Of a stretch of DNA of 26,059 nucleotides, positions 1 through 9,375 are shown one piece after another. The notes below the pieces were generated by a model that saw only the letters and a list, made by a program, of their open reading frames with translations, was not told the DNA's origin and ran no database searches. The stretch spans positions 1 through 26,059 of the forward strand of contig JALOSD010000020.1 of the NCBI GenBank assembly GCA_025458585.1. The letters are read 5' to 3'. Within the stretch, counting starts at the first letter, position 1, and the number at the start of each line of letters is the position of its first letter. This DNA is from Burkholderiaceae bacterium. Its GTDB lineage: Bacteria; Pseudomonadota; Gammaproteobacteria; Burkholderiales; Burkholderiaceae_C. A program made the position numbers and the translations under genes.

Positions 1-629
1 GCGCGGTCGCGCCCGCCGAGGCCGAAGGCGAGCGCGAGCGCGACGACGACCCCGGCGAGCAGGATCAAGAAGGTCTGCTGGATCAGTCCGCCGCCGAGGT
101 CGAGATGGTCGATCGCCAGCAGCACGACGAAGCCCATCACCACGTACTGCACCGCGCGGCCGACGAGCTCGGCGCCGGCGAGCCCCGCGTCGCGGCAGTG
201 GCCGGCCGCCGACTGACCGACGAAGCGCGCGAAGTAGCTGCCGAGCACGACGATCAGCAGCGACAGCGCGAGCTTGGGCACGAACAGCAGCACGCGGCCG
301 AGCAGGTCGGTCACGTGGTCGAGCCCGAGCGAGCTCGACGCGAGCATCAGCGCGGCGAGCAGCACGAGCCAGAAGGCCAGCAGGCCGAAAAGCGCCGTCG
401 TGTCGCGCCGGCTGCCGCCTTGCTGCAGGAACGCGTCGAGCCCGGCGCGCTCGCACAGCACCGGCACGTTGAACGCGCGCAGCGCCTTGTCGACGCCCAG
501 GCGCACGACCTTGGCGAGCGCCCAGCCGGCGACGACGACGGCGGCGGCGAGCAGCAGGCGCGGCGCGAAGCCGCCGACCTGCTGCATCAGCGCGCGCAGC
601 GGTTCGAGCATCACGTTGACGTCGTTCAT
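1..629 (-). CDS. Small membrane protein with conserved TM helices (mechanosensitive-channel-like), C-terminus outside window
   Basis: About 209 residues are visible from the ATG at 629 and the frame stays open to the window edge, so the C-terminus is missing. The protein is strongly hydrophobic: after a short N-terminus (MNDVNVMLEPLRALMQQ) come segments such as LLLAAAVVVAGWALAKVV, LLAFWLVLLAALMLA, LALSLLIVVLGSYFARFV, YVVMGFVVLLAI and FLILLAGVVVALALAFGLGG. The last, Gly-rich pore-like helix and the layout resemble the 'conserved TM helix' proteins related to MscS-type channels. The ATG overlaps the stop codon of the upstream treS gene (ATGA), so translation is probably coupled and the gene belongs to the same operon. 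A link between trehalose/maltose metabolism and osmotic adaptation would make sense, but that is inference. Family assignment is from pattern only. Confidence 0.7.
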   Translation of the reverse strand, partial: MNDVNVMLEPLRALMQQVGGFAPRLLLAAAVVVAGWALAKVVRLGVDKALRAFNVPVLCERAGLDAFLQQGGSRRDTTALFGLLAFWLVLLAALMLASSSLGLDHVTDLLGRVLLFVPKLALSLLIVVLGSYFARFVGQSAAGHCRDAGLAGAELVGRAVQYVVMGFVVLLAIDHLDLGGGLIQQTFLILLAGVVVALALAFGLGGRDR

Positions 630-3600
630 GGCGAGGGGTCTCCGATGGGGGCAGTGGCCGCGAGCCAGGCGGCCAGGGCCTCCTGCGCGTCGGCGACGTC
701 GTCGCTGTCGCGCTCGAGCGCGCGCCGCAGCCGCTCGAGCGGCCGCTCGAACTCGAACAGGTCGAGCAGCGGCGCCTGCGCGTCGAACGCGGCGTGGTCG
801 GCCCACAGGCCGCCAGCCACCACGGCGTCGGCGTAGCGGCGCACGAACGCATCGCGCAGCATGGGCAAGGCGTCGCGCCACGCGGCGTCGAGCCACGGCG
901 AGTCGGCTTGGCCGACTTGCCGTCGCGCGGCGCGCGCGGCGAGGAACAGCGAGTGGCGCAGCGCCGCGACGTCGCGCAGCGGGCTGTGCTTCGCGCAGCG
1001 CTCGGACTGCGGCGCGCTGGCGTCGGCCTCGAAGTCGATGAGCACGAAGCGGTCCTGCGACAGCAGCACGTCGGCCAGCTGCAGGTCACCGTGCACGCGC
1101 GTCTTCAGACCGTTCGCGGGCACCGCGCGCGCGCGTGCGAGCAGTTCGCCCGCACGGTCGCCATCGCGCCGCGCCGCGCCGTCGAACGCGCTGCCCATGC
1201 GCTCGAGCTGGCTCTCGACGCCGGCGACCCAGCGCGAGACGTCGTCGGCACGCACCGGCTCGGGGTCGAACGCCGGCTGCGCGCTCGGCCGCGCGAGCGC
1301 GAGGTGCAGTTCGGCGACGCACACCGCGAGCGCGCCGAGCCTCGACGCGAGCATCGCCGCACCGTCGGCGACGGCGGTGGGCTCGGCGGCCGCCTGCTCG
1401 AACAGGCGGCCGAGCGCGTCGACGACGAGACTCCACGCGTCGCCCTGGTGCTGGACCTGCGCCTGCAGCAGCGCAAGCACGCAGACCGCGCCGTCGGCGC
1501 CGACGTACTCGACGTGGCCAGCCGTCGTCGCAACGTGCCGATAGCCGATCTCGTTCAGGTGGCGTCCCATCTCGAGCTCGGCCACCGGCCACGGCTCGAG
1601 CTGCCGGTACGCCTTCAGCACCAGCTGGTCGCCGAGCAGGCGGATCGCGTTGCGGCCCACCGCCAGCCGCGTGAGCGGCAGCGGTGCGGCGAGCGCGTCG
1701 CGCGCGACGGCGTCGAAGCCGGCGGTCGGCACGAAGCGCACGCGGCCGGCGGCGGTCGGCAGTTCGCGGCGCCGGCCGATCGCCTCGACGAGCACGCGGC
1801 AGAAGCGCTCGTCGCCCATCGCGTCGGCGAGCACGCCCACGGCGGCCTGCTGGCGCACGCGCGAGACGGCCACCGGCGCGAGCGCGCGCACGCGTTCCTC
1901 CTGCGCGTCCTCGAACACGAGCGACAGCGGCAGGAAGTGGCGCACGGCGGCCGGCGCCGCGGCCTCGTCGACGATGGCGAGCAGCCACTGCTCGCCGTCG
2001 GCGTCGAGCATCGCGTGGTCGGTGATCGGCAGGGTCGAAACGGCACCGGCGGCGTCGAACCAGCGCTGGCGGCGCGCGAAGCGTGGCAGCAACTCGTGCT
2101 CGAGCTGCGCACGCGTGCGCTCGGCCAGGCCGATGCGCCACGGCACGACGCGGTCGCGGAAGAAGCTGTTCCAGCCGTCGAACAGCACGAGCACGGGCAG
2201 GTCCTCGGCCGGTGCGCGGTCGACGTACCAGTCGGGCGGTGGTACGTCGGCGGCGAGACGGAACCAGAAGAAGCCGTGGCCCGGCAGCGACAGCAGGTAC
2301 GGCAGCTCGCCGATCGGCGGGAACGCGTGGCGGCCGAGCATCTCGACTGGCACGCGCCCCTTGTACGCCTGCAGGTCGAGCTCCACCGGCTGCGCGGCGC
2401 GGCTCATGTTGGCCACGCACAGGATCACGTCGCCGTCGTGCTCGCGCAGGTAGGCGACGATCTTGCGGTTGCCCGGTTGCAGCATCGTGAAGCTGCCGCG
2501 GCCGAAGGCCTTCGTCGACGCACGCACCGCGAGCATGCGCCGCGTCCAGTTCAGCAGCGACGACGGCTCGCGCGACTGCGCCTCGACGTTGACCGCCTCG
2601 AAGCCGTAGACCGGGTCCTGGATCGGCGGCAGGTACAGGCGCTGCGGGTCGGCACGACTGAAGCCGCCGTTGCGGTCGCTCGTCCACTGCATCGGCGTGC
2701 GCACGCCGTCGCGGTCGCCGAGGAAGATGTTGTCGCCCATGCCGATCTCGTCGCCGTAATGCGGTACATGTAGTCGCGCTCGCGGCTGGTCACCATCTCG
2801 AGCGTGAGCTCGTCGTGGTTGCGCAGGAAGATCGCCCACTGGCAGCCGTCGGGGATGCGCGGCGTCTGCGCGAGGATCTCGGCGATCGGGTGGCGCTCCT
2901 CCTGCGCGATCGCCATGTACATGCGCGGCATCAGCGGGAAGTGGTACGCCATGTGGCACTCGTCGCCGTCGCCGAAGTACTCGTGCACGTCCTCGGGCCA
3001 CATGTTGGCCTCGGCGAGCAGCATCCGCCCCGGGTAGTCGGCGTCGATGCGCCGGCGGATCGCCTTGATGACCTCGTGCGTCTCGCGCAGGTTCTCGTTC
3101 GAGGTGCCGTCGCGCTCGATCAGGTACGGGATCGCGTCGAGCCGGAAGCCGTCGACGCCGATCCCGAGCCAGAACTCCATGACGTCGATCACCGCCTCGA
3201 GCACCGCCGGGTTGTCGAAGTTCAGGTCGGGCTGGTGGCTGAAGAAGCGGTGCCAGTAGTACTGCTGTGCCACCTCGTCCCAGGCCCAGTTCGACTTCTC
3301 GGTGTCGGTGAAGATGATGCGCGTGCCGGCGTACTTGTCCGGGTCGTCGCTCCAGACGTAGAAGTCGCGCTCGGGCGAGCCCTTCGGCGCGCGGCGCGCG
3401 CGCTGGAACCAGGGGTGCCGGTCCGACGTGTGGTTGACGACGAGCTCGGTGATCACGCGCAGCCCGCGCCGGTGCGCCTCGTCGACGAAGCGCCTGAAGT
3501 CGTCGAGCGTGCCGTAGGCGGCGTGGACATCGCAGTAGTGGGCGACGTCGTAGCCGTCGTCGCGCAATGGCGACGGGTAGAACGGCAGCAGCCAGATCGT

Positions 3601-3786
3601 GTCGACGCCCAGCGACTGCACGTGGTCGAGGTGCTGCGCGAGCCCCGCGAAGTCGCCGATGCCGTCGCCGTTGCCGTCGGCGTAGGCCTTCACGTGCAGC
3701 TCGTAGATGACCGCGTCCCGGTACCAGAGCGGGTCGGCAGCCTGCACCACCGCGGCGGCGGGCTGCGGCCTGACGTCGTCCTTCAC
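626..3786 (-). pseudogene. treS: Trehalose synthase (maltose alpha-D-glucosyltransferase) fused to maltokinase, internally deleted and frameshifted
   Basis: TreS interconverts maltose and trehalose; the fused maltokinase makes maltose-1-phosphate for the GlgE glycogen route. The start is the GTG at 3786, with GAGG about 9 nt upstream. The first frame (342 codons) is a GH13 barrel with all three catalytic acids: nucleophile D217 in GFRLDA, acid/base E259 in LLAEAN, and D325 in RNHDEL. It ends at RDYMYR (about 2761). The gene then resumes in another frame at YGDEIGMGDN (2758) and runs through the GH13 C-terminal part, the kinase N-cap (RRQRWF) and the kinase core (HGD catalytic motif, DFE metal motif) to the stop at 626. 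About 45 residues normally found between these two points, the stretch leading into barrel strand 8, are absent. Total remaining coding length is about 1,050 codons, against about 1,100 expected for the fusion. As written, translation runs out of frame to 2551. Confidence 0.88.
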
Positions 3787-3938
3787 GCCGGCGACCTCGC
3801 GTCACGCCCCCCGCGGCAGGCAAGGTGCGCGCAGCGCCCGATGCGTTGCTTGGCCATCGGGCGAGTCTAGGGCCGATCGGGCGGCCCGGCACCCGGTCGC
3901 GAATCCCCGACCGGCCGGGTCGGATGCGCAGGGCGCGC
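3787..3938. other. Intergenic spacer between aldehyde dehydrogenase and treS with a weak hairpin
   Basis: The 152 bp spacer has no gene. A short inverted repeat (CCGACC, 5-nt loop, GGTCGG) lies at 3907-3923, just after the aldehyde dehydrogenase stop in the minus direction. It has no U-tract, so it is at most a weak terminator or 3'-end stabiliser. No convincing promoter for treS was found. Confidence 0.3.
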
Positions 3939-5396
3939 CTACAGCTTGGCCATCACGTGGCGCGCGACGGTGTAGTCCTCGAGCGCGTACATGCTCATGT
4001 CCTTGCCGTAGCCGCTGGACTTCATGCCGCCGTGCGGCATTTCGTTGACGAGCATGAAGTGCGTGTTGATCCACGTGCAGCCGTACTGAAGCTTCTTCGC
4101 CACCCGCATCGCGCGGCCCACGTCGGCGGTCCACACGCTCGACGCGAGGCCGTAGTCGCTGTCGTTGGCCCACGCAATGGCCTGCTCGGTGTCGGTGAAG
4201 CGCGTGACGCTGACCACCGGGCCGAAGACCTCGCGCTTGACGATCTCGTCGTCCTGGCGCGCGCCGGCGATCACGGTGGGCTCGTAGAAGAAGCCGCCAC
4301 CGGCGCGCACCTTGCCGCCGGTGGTGACCTCCATGTGGCCCGCCATCATCGCGCGCTCGACGAAGCTCGCCACGCGGTTGCGCTGGCGGTCGCTGATCAG
4401 CGGTCCGATCTCGGCGTCGGGGTCGTCCTGCAGGCCGGCCTTGATCGACTTCACGGCGCTCGACAGGTCGGCCACCAGCCGGTCGTGGATCTTGGCGCCG
4501 GCGTAGACGCGGCACGCGGCGGTGCAGTCCTGGCCCGCGTTGTAGTAGCCGAAGGTGCGCAGACCCTCGACGACGGCGTCGAGGTCGGCGTCGTCGAACA
4601 CGATCACCGGCGCCTTGCCGCCGAGCTCGAGGTGCGTGCGCTTGAGCGTGCTGCTGGCGGCCTGCAGGATCTTGCGGCCGGTGGCGACGTCGCCCGTGAG
4701 GCTCACCATCGCGACCTTCGGGTGCTCGACCAGCGGCTGGCCCACGCTCGGGCCGCGGCCGGCGATCACGTTGAGCACGCCCTTGGGGAGGATCTCGGCG
4801 GCGACCTGCGCCAGCAGCAGGGTGGTCAGCGGCGTCTGCTCGCTCGGCTTGATGACGACGGTGTTGCCGGCGGCGAGCGCCGGCGCCGTCTTCCACGCCG
4901 CCATCATCAGCGGGTAGTTCCACGGCGCGATCGAGCCGACGACGCCCACCGGGTCGCGGCGGATCATGCTCGTGTGGCCGGCGAGGTACTCGTTGGCCAC
5001 GGTGCCGCTCATGCAGCGCGCCGCGCCGGCGAAGTAGCGGAAGCAGTCGGCGATCGCCGGGATCTCGTCGCCGAGCGCGCGCGCGTAAGGCTTGCCGCAG
5101 TTCAGGCTCTCCAGCCGCGCGAACTGCTCGGCGTGCGACTCGATCGCGTCGGCGAGCTTCAGCAGCATTCGCGAGCGCTCCATCGGCGTCGTCTCGCTCC
5201 AGGCGTCGAACGCACGGTGCGCCGCCGACACGGCCTTGTGCACCTGCTCGGTCGACGCTTCGGGCACGGCGACGAGCACCTCGCCGGTCGACGGGTTCAG
5301 CACCTTCTCGGCGTGGCCCTCGCCGCGCACGAAGGCGCCGTCGATGAACAGGTCGGTCGGCAGGGCGGGGGTCGCGGGGGTTGGAACGGCGGCCAT
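3939..5396 (-). CDS. patD: Gamma-aminobutyraldehyde dehydrogenase (PatD/YdcW type)
   Basis: A 485-residue NAD-dependent aldehyde dehydrogenase. It should oxidise 4-aminobutyraldehyde to 4-aminobutyrate in putrescine breakdown in the cytoplasm. The ALDH catalytic set is present: N160 in APWN, E257 in LELGGK, and nucleophile C291 in NAGQDC. The cofactor-fold stretch (VIKPSEQTPL) and the C-terminal EMPHGGMKSSG segment are normal, and the length is typical. The ATG at 5396 has AAGGAG 8 nt upstream. It is the last gene of a five-gene minus-strand operon, 16 bp after the second permease, in exactly the order of E. coli ydcSTUVW; this context is what favours aminobutyraldehyde over betaine aldehyde as substrate. 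No putrescine aminotransferase is present in the window. Confidence 0.87.
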   Translation of the reverse strand: MAAVPTPATPALPTDLFIDGAFVRGEGHAEKVLNPSTGEVLVAVPEASTEQVHKAVSAAHRAFDAWSETTPMERSRMLLKLADAIESHAEQFARLESLNCGKPYARALGDEIPAIADCFRYFAGAARCMSGTVANEYLAGHTSMIRRDPVGVVGSIAPWNYPLMMAAWKTAPALAAGNTVVIKPSEQTPLTTLLLAQVAAEILPKGVLNVIAGRGPSVGQPLVEHPKVAMVSLTGDVATGRKILQAASSTLKRTHLELGGKAPVIVFDDADLDAVVEGLRTFGYYNAGQDCTAACRVYAGAKIHDRLVADLSSAVKSIKAGLQDDPDAEIGPLISDRQRNRVASFVERAMMAGHMEVTTGGKVRAGGGFFYEPTVIAGARQDDEIVKREVFGPVVSVTRFTDTEQAIAWANDSDYGLASSVWTADVGRAMRVAKKLQYGCTWINTHFMLVNEMPHGGMKSSGYGKDMSMYALEDYTVARHVMAKL

Positions 5397-5412
5397 GGCG
5401 GTCTCTCCTTGG

Positions 5413-6210
5413 TCAGCGGTGGGTCGGCTCGTCGGAGCGCGTGAGCAGGTAGGCGGCGACGATGGGGATGAAGGTCAGCACGATGATCACGACGGCGACG
5501 ACGTTGGTCACCGGGCGCTGGCGCGGGCGGATCAGCTCCTGCAGCATCCAGATCGGCAGCGTCGTCTGCTGGCCGGCGGTGAAGGTGGTGACGATGACCT
5601 CGTCGAAGCTGAGCGCGAAGGCGAGCAGCCCGCCGGCGAGCAGCGCCGAGCCGAGCTGCGGCGCGATGACGTAGCGCAGCGTCTGGAACGCGTCGGCGCC
5701 GAGGTCCATCGACGCCTCGATCAGGTTCGGGTTGAGCCGCCGCAGCCGCGCAATCGCGTTGTTGAAGACGACGACGACGCAGAACGTCGCGTGGCCGATC
5801 ACGATCGTCCAGAAGCTGAACGGGATCTCGAGCGTGTGGTACGCGCTGCGCAGCGCGATGCCGGTGATGATGCCGGGCAGCGCGATCGGCAGGATGAAAA
5901 GCAGCGAGATCGCGTCGCGGCCGAAGAAGCGCGTGCGCGCGAGCGCGCCGGCGGCGAGCGTGCCGAGCACGAGCGCGACGAGCGTCGACACCGCCGCGAC
6001 CTGCATCGACAGCTTGACCGCCGCCCACACGTCCTCGCGCCCCCAGGCGACGGCGAACCACTGCGTCGTCAGCGCCGGCGGCGGAAAGACGTAGCTCTTG
6101 TCCTCGGCGCTGAAGGCGTAAAGCACGATCAGCGCCAGCGGCACGTGCAGGAACGCGATCACCGCGCCGGCGGCGATCTTCAGGCCCCACGGCGCGCGGT
6201 CAGAGCGCAT
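5413..6210 (-). CDS. ydcV: Polyamine-type ABC transporter permease (YdcV/PotC family)
   Basis: A 265-residue inner-membrane permease with a hydrophobic N-terminal helix (AAGAVIAFLHVPLALIVLYAF) and about six transmembrane segments in all. The cytoplasmic EAA loop that docks the ATPase is clear: EASMDLGADAFQTLRYVI. The ATG at 6210 lies inside the end of the upstream permease gene (11-bp overlap with its stop at 6200), which points to translational coupling. It pairs with the YdcU-type permease to form the channel for putrescine/spermidine-like substrates. Length and motifs look intact, in contrast to its partner. Confidence 0.87.
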   Translation of the reverse strand: MRSDRAPWGLKIAAGAVIAFLHVPLALIVLYAFSAEDKSYVFPPPALTTQWFAVAWGREDVWAAVKLSMQVAAVSTLVALVLGTLAAGALARTRFFGRDAISLLFILPIALPGIITGIALRSAYHTLEIPFSFWTIVIGHATFCVVVVFNNAIARLRRLNPNLIEASMDLGADAFQTLRYVIAPQLGSALLAGGLLAFALSFDEVIVTTFTAGQQTTLPIWMLQELIRPRQRPVTNVVAVVIIVLTFIPIVAAYLLTRSDEPTHR

Positions 6211-6971
6211 CGAACGCCCCCAGGCGCTTGGCGATCCAGAGGTACACCCCGATCACGACGATCGGCACCAGCGAGAACGCCGCCGCGAACGGGATGTTGC
6301 CGGCCACGCCCTGCTGGCGGTAGACGACCTGGCCGATGTAGAGCGTGCTGTCGCCGATGACCTGCGGGATGATGTAGTCGCCCAGCGTCAGCGAGAACGT
6401 GAAGATCGAGCCGGCCGCGATGCCGGGCATCGCCAGCGGCGCGATCACCTTCCACAACGTCGTCGACGGCGGCGCGCCGAGGTCGCCCGAGGCCTCGATC
6501 AGCGAGCTCGGGATGCGCTCGACGGCGGCCATGATCGGCAGGATCATGAACGGCAGCCACATGTAGACGAACACGATGAACGTGCCCAGCGTCGAGAAGC
6601 TCAGGCTCGGGCCGCCGACCGGTGGCGTAGCGCGCCATCAGGTAGGCGAGCGGGAAGCCGAGCGCGACGCAGGCGAGCGTGACGGCGATCGCCATGAACA
6701 CGGTGCGCCGGATCACGTCGACGTTGGCCGGGCTCGCGAGGTCGACGAAGTTCTTCAGCGTGAACTCGCGCACCACCTGGCCGGTGAAGTCGTCGAGGCC
6801 GAAGAACGCGTTGGCGAGCAGCGCGAACAGGCTGCCGAGGTAGATCACGCCGAACCACAGCAGCGGCGGCGCGAGCAGCGCGAACAGCAGCAGCCCGCGC
6901 CGTGTGTAGAGCAGGTCCGACAGCCGGCGTCGCGCGCCGCCCGGGGCGTCGAGTGCCAGCGCCGTGCTCAC
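6200..6971 (-). pseudogene. ydcU: Polyamine-type ABC transporter permease (YdcU/PotB family), internal deletion with frameshift
   Basis: The start is the GTG at 6971, with an excellent GGAGG 7 nt upstream. The first frame encodes a normal PotB-like N-terminus: TM1 (LLLFALLAPPLLWFGVIYLG), the periplasmic segment, and TM2 ending LAYLMARYAT at about 6621. The frame then switches; the C-terminal half resumes at VGGPSLSFSTLG (about 6619) and carries the EAA loop EASGDLGAPPSTTLWKVI and the last helices to the stop at 6200. Remaining coding length is about 256 codons, against about 310 for the family, so roughly 55 codons covering about two TM segments are missing. Translation as written runs out of frame to 6180. 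If real, the transporter would be inactive; the intact neighbours make an assembly error plausible. Confidence 0.85.
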
Positions 6972-7029
6972 GACGCCACCTCCGCGCCGACGCGCTGCGG
7001 CGCGAGCGCTGCGCCGCGGCCACGCGCGC

Positions 7030-8043
7030 TCACGCGCCACCTCCGCCGAGGGCGTGCACGGCCTGCGCGTCCCAGTGCAGGTAGACGGTGCGGCCGGCAG
7101 AGGGCGCTCGCTCGCTCGGCGTGTCGGGCAGGTCGGCCTGGAGGGTGCAGCCGTCGACATCGACGCGCACGCGCGTGAAGGCGCCGAAGTACTGCACCTC
7201 GGTCACGGTGCCGAGCGCCTTCGCGCCGGTCGAGCCACCGACGCGGATGCGCTCGGGGCGCAGCATCGCCGCGGCGTGGCCCGTCAGGCGCCGCGCGGCG
7301 TCGCCGTCGAGCACGTTCGCCGCGCCGACGAACTGCGCGACGAAGCGCGTCGCCGGTGCGTTGTAGACCTGCTGCGGCGTGCCGACCTGCTCGAGCCGCC
7401 CGGCGTTGAACACGCCGATGCGGTCGCTCATCGACAGCGCCTCGTGCTGGTCGTGCGTGATGAAGAGGAACGTGATGCCCAGGCGGCGCTGCAAGGCCTT
7501 GAGCTCGCTTTGCATCTGCTCGCGCAGCTTGAGGTCGAGCGCGCCGAGCGGCTCGTCGAGCAGCAGCACCTGCGGCTGGCTGATCAGCGCGCGCGCGAGC
7601 GCGACGCGCTGGCGCTGGCCGCCCGACAGCTGCCCGGGGCGCCGGTCGCCGACGCCGGCGAGCTCGACGAGCGCGAGCAGCTCGTCGGCGCGCCGCTCGC
7701 GCTCGGACTTCGGCACCTTGCGCACCATCAGCGCGTACGCGACGTTGTCGCGGATGTTCATGTGCGGGAACAGCGCGTAGTCCTGGAACACGGTGTTCAC
7801 CGGCCGCGCGTACGGCGGGCGCTGCGTGACGTCCTCGCCGCCGATCAGGATGCGCCCCGCGGTGGGCAGCGTGAAGCCGCCGATCATGCGCAGGCACGTC
7901 GTCTTGCCCGACCCCGAAGGCCCGAGCAGCGTGTAGAACTCGCCCGCCTCGATTGTCAGGTCGACGCCGTCGACGGCGCGCACGGCGCCCTCGCCGTGGC
8001 CGAAGACGCACGACACGCGTTCGAGCGTGACTGCGGTGGTCAT
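7030..8043 (-). CDS. ydcT: Polyamine-type ABC transporter ATP-binding protein (YdcT/PotA family)
   Basis: A 337-residue ATPase that energises the permease pair. Walker A is GPSGSGKTT (residues 41-49), the signature LSGGQRQR begins at 139, Walker B VLLLDEP lies at 159-165, and the switch His is in FITHDQHEALS. The C-terminal third (LRPERIRVGG, then the VQYFGAFTRVRVDVDG segment) is the TOBE regulatory domain typical of PotA/CysA-class ATPases. The gene is complete. The ATG at 8043 has only a weak ribosome binding site. It is separated from the binding-protein gene by about 165 bp containing a hairpin, and from the next permease start by 58 bp. Confidence 0.9.
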   Translation of the reverse strand: MTTAVTLERVSCVFGHGEGAVRAVDGVDLTIEAGEFYTLLGPSGSGKTTCLRMIGGFTLPTAGRILIGGEDVTQRPPYARPVNTVFQDYALFPHMNIRDNVAYALMVRKVPKSERERRADELLALVELAGVGDRRPGQLSGGQRQRVALARALISQPQVLLLDEPLGALDLKLREQMQSELKALQRRLGITFLFITHDQHEALSMSDRIGVFNAGRLEQVGTPQQVYNAPATRFVAQFVGAANVLDGDAARRLTGHAAAMLRPERIRVGGSTGAKALGTVTEVQYFGAFTRVRVDVDGCTLQADLPDTPSERAPSAGRTVYLHWDAQAVHALGGGGA

Positions 8044-8145
8044 GGGATCAGACGATGAATCGAGCGGCGCCGACGGCCGGGGCCGAGGCGCCGGCGGTGA
8101 CGCGGATGGCGTCGCGAGCGGGCCGAGGTTCGTCCGAGAAGCGCA

Positions 8146-8164
8146 GCCGTACGTCCTGTACGGC
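8146..8164 (-). other. Intercistronic hairpin between binding-protein and ATPase genes
   Basis: A perfect inverted repeat, GCCGTAC / GTACGGC with a 5-nt loop, lies 45 nt after the ydcS stop codon. It has no U-tract, so it is not an intrinsic terminator. Such hairpins after binding-protein genes commonly protect the upstream mRNA from 3' exonucleases, giving excess binding protein; that role here is inference. Confidence 0.5.
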
Positions 8165-8208
8165 GAGCATCACAGGGCGAAGATCGGCCCGCGCAGCAGC
8201 AAGACGCG

Positions 8209-9375
8209 TTACCGTCCGCCGAGGATGGCGATGTAGTCGGTGACCCAGCGGTGGTACGGCACGCAGCCCGCCGCCTGCGTCTTGCACTGGCTCACCGGCG
8301 TGCGCCAGAAGCTGATCTTGTCGAACGCGTCGTAGCCCTGGCGTGCGCAGCCGTCGTCGCCGAGCAGCTTGTTGCCCTTGCACGCGGCCGGCACGGCGGG
8401 CACCGAGCCGAACCACGCCGCGAGGTCGCCCTGCAGCTTCGGGTTCAGCGAGTGCTCGAGCCACAGGTAGGCGCAGTTCGGGTTCTTCGCCTCGGCGTGC
8501 ATCATCGTGCTGTCGGCCCAGCCGGTGGCGCCCTCGACCGGCACCACGGTGGCCACCGGCTGGTTCTTGCTCTTCAGGATGTTGGCCATGAACTGCCAGC
8601 TGCTCGACGCGACGACGCCCTCGTTGGTGAAGTCGTCGATCTGCACGAAGGCGTCGTGCCAGTACTTGGCCACCAGCTTGCGCTGGCCGCGCAGCAGCTC
8701 GAGGGCGGCCTTGTACTGGTCCTCGTTGAGCTCGTACGGGTCCTTGATGCCGAGCTCGGGGCGCTTCTTCATCAGGTACAGCGCGGCGTCGGCGATGTAG
8801 ATCGGCCCGTCGAAGGCCTGGATGCGGCCGCGGTTGCTCTTGCCGTCGGGCAGCGTCGTCTCCTCGAACACGACCGACCAGCTCGCCGGCGGCTTGTCCT
8901 TGAAGACCTTGGTGTTGTACATCAGCACGTTCCAGCCCCACTGGTACGGCACGCCGTAGTGGGTGTTGTTCTCGAAGTGCCACGGTGCCTTCTGCAGCCG
9001 CGGATCGATGTTCTTGTAGCTGGGGATCAGGTTGACGTTGATCGGCTGCACCTTCTTGCCGCGGATCAGGCGCGTGCTCGCGTCGCCCGACGCGGTGACG
9101 AGGTCGAAGCCGCCCTCGTTCATCAGCGCGACCATCTCGTCGCTGGTGCCGGCGGTCTTCACGTTGACCTTGCAGCCGGTCCTCTTCTCGAAGTCGGTGA
9201 CCCAGTCGAAGTTCTTGTCGGTCTGCCCGCGCTCGATGTAGCCGGGCCAGGCGACGATGTCGACACGGCCTTCGGGCTTGCCGAGCTTCTGCAGTGCGCC
9301 CTGTTGCGCCAGCGCGGGCGATGCCAGCATGACGGCGGCGAGGCCGAGCCAGTGGAGGGGGAACGAACGCGTCAT
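8209..9375 (-). CDS. ydcS: Periplasmic polyamine-type substrate-binding protein (YdcS/PotD family)
   Basis: A 388-residue extracellular solute-binding protein. The ATG at 9375 is chosen because GGAG sits 8 nt upstream and the next residues form a signal peptide: MTRS, then FPLHWLGLAAVMLASPALA, cleaved before QQG. The in-frame extension up to 9474 is rejected. The mature part opens with EGRVDIVAWPGYIERG and continues with motifs of the PotD-like class (GFDLVTASGDASTRLI, YGVPYQWGWNVLMYNT, WADSTMMHAEAKNPNCAYLWLEHSL). Length matches E. coli YdcS (about 380). It is the promoter-proximal gene of the operon and delivers putrescine or a related polyamine to YdcUV. Exact ligand is not determined by sequence. 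Confidence 0.88.
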   Translation of the reverse strand: MTRSFPLHWLGLAAVMLASPALAQQGALQKLGKPEGRVDIVAWPGYIERGQTDKNFDWVTDFEKRTGCKVNVKTAGTSDEMVALMNEGGFDLVTASGDASTRLIRGKKVQPINVNLIPSYKNIDPRLQKAPWHFENNTHYGVPYQWGWNVLMYNTKVFKDKPPASWSVVFEETTLPDGKSNRGRIQAFDGPIYIADAALYLMKKRPELGIKDPYELNEDQYKAALELLRGQRKLVAKYWHDAFVQIDDFTNEGVVASSSWQFMANILKSKNQPVATVVPVEGATGWADSTMMHAEAKNPNCAYLWLEHSLNPKLQGDLAAWFGSVPAVPAACKGNKLLGDDGCARQGYDAFDKISFWRTPVSQCKTQAAGCVPYHRWVTDYIAILGGR

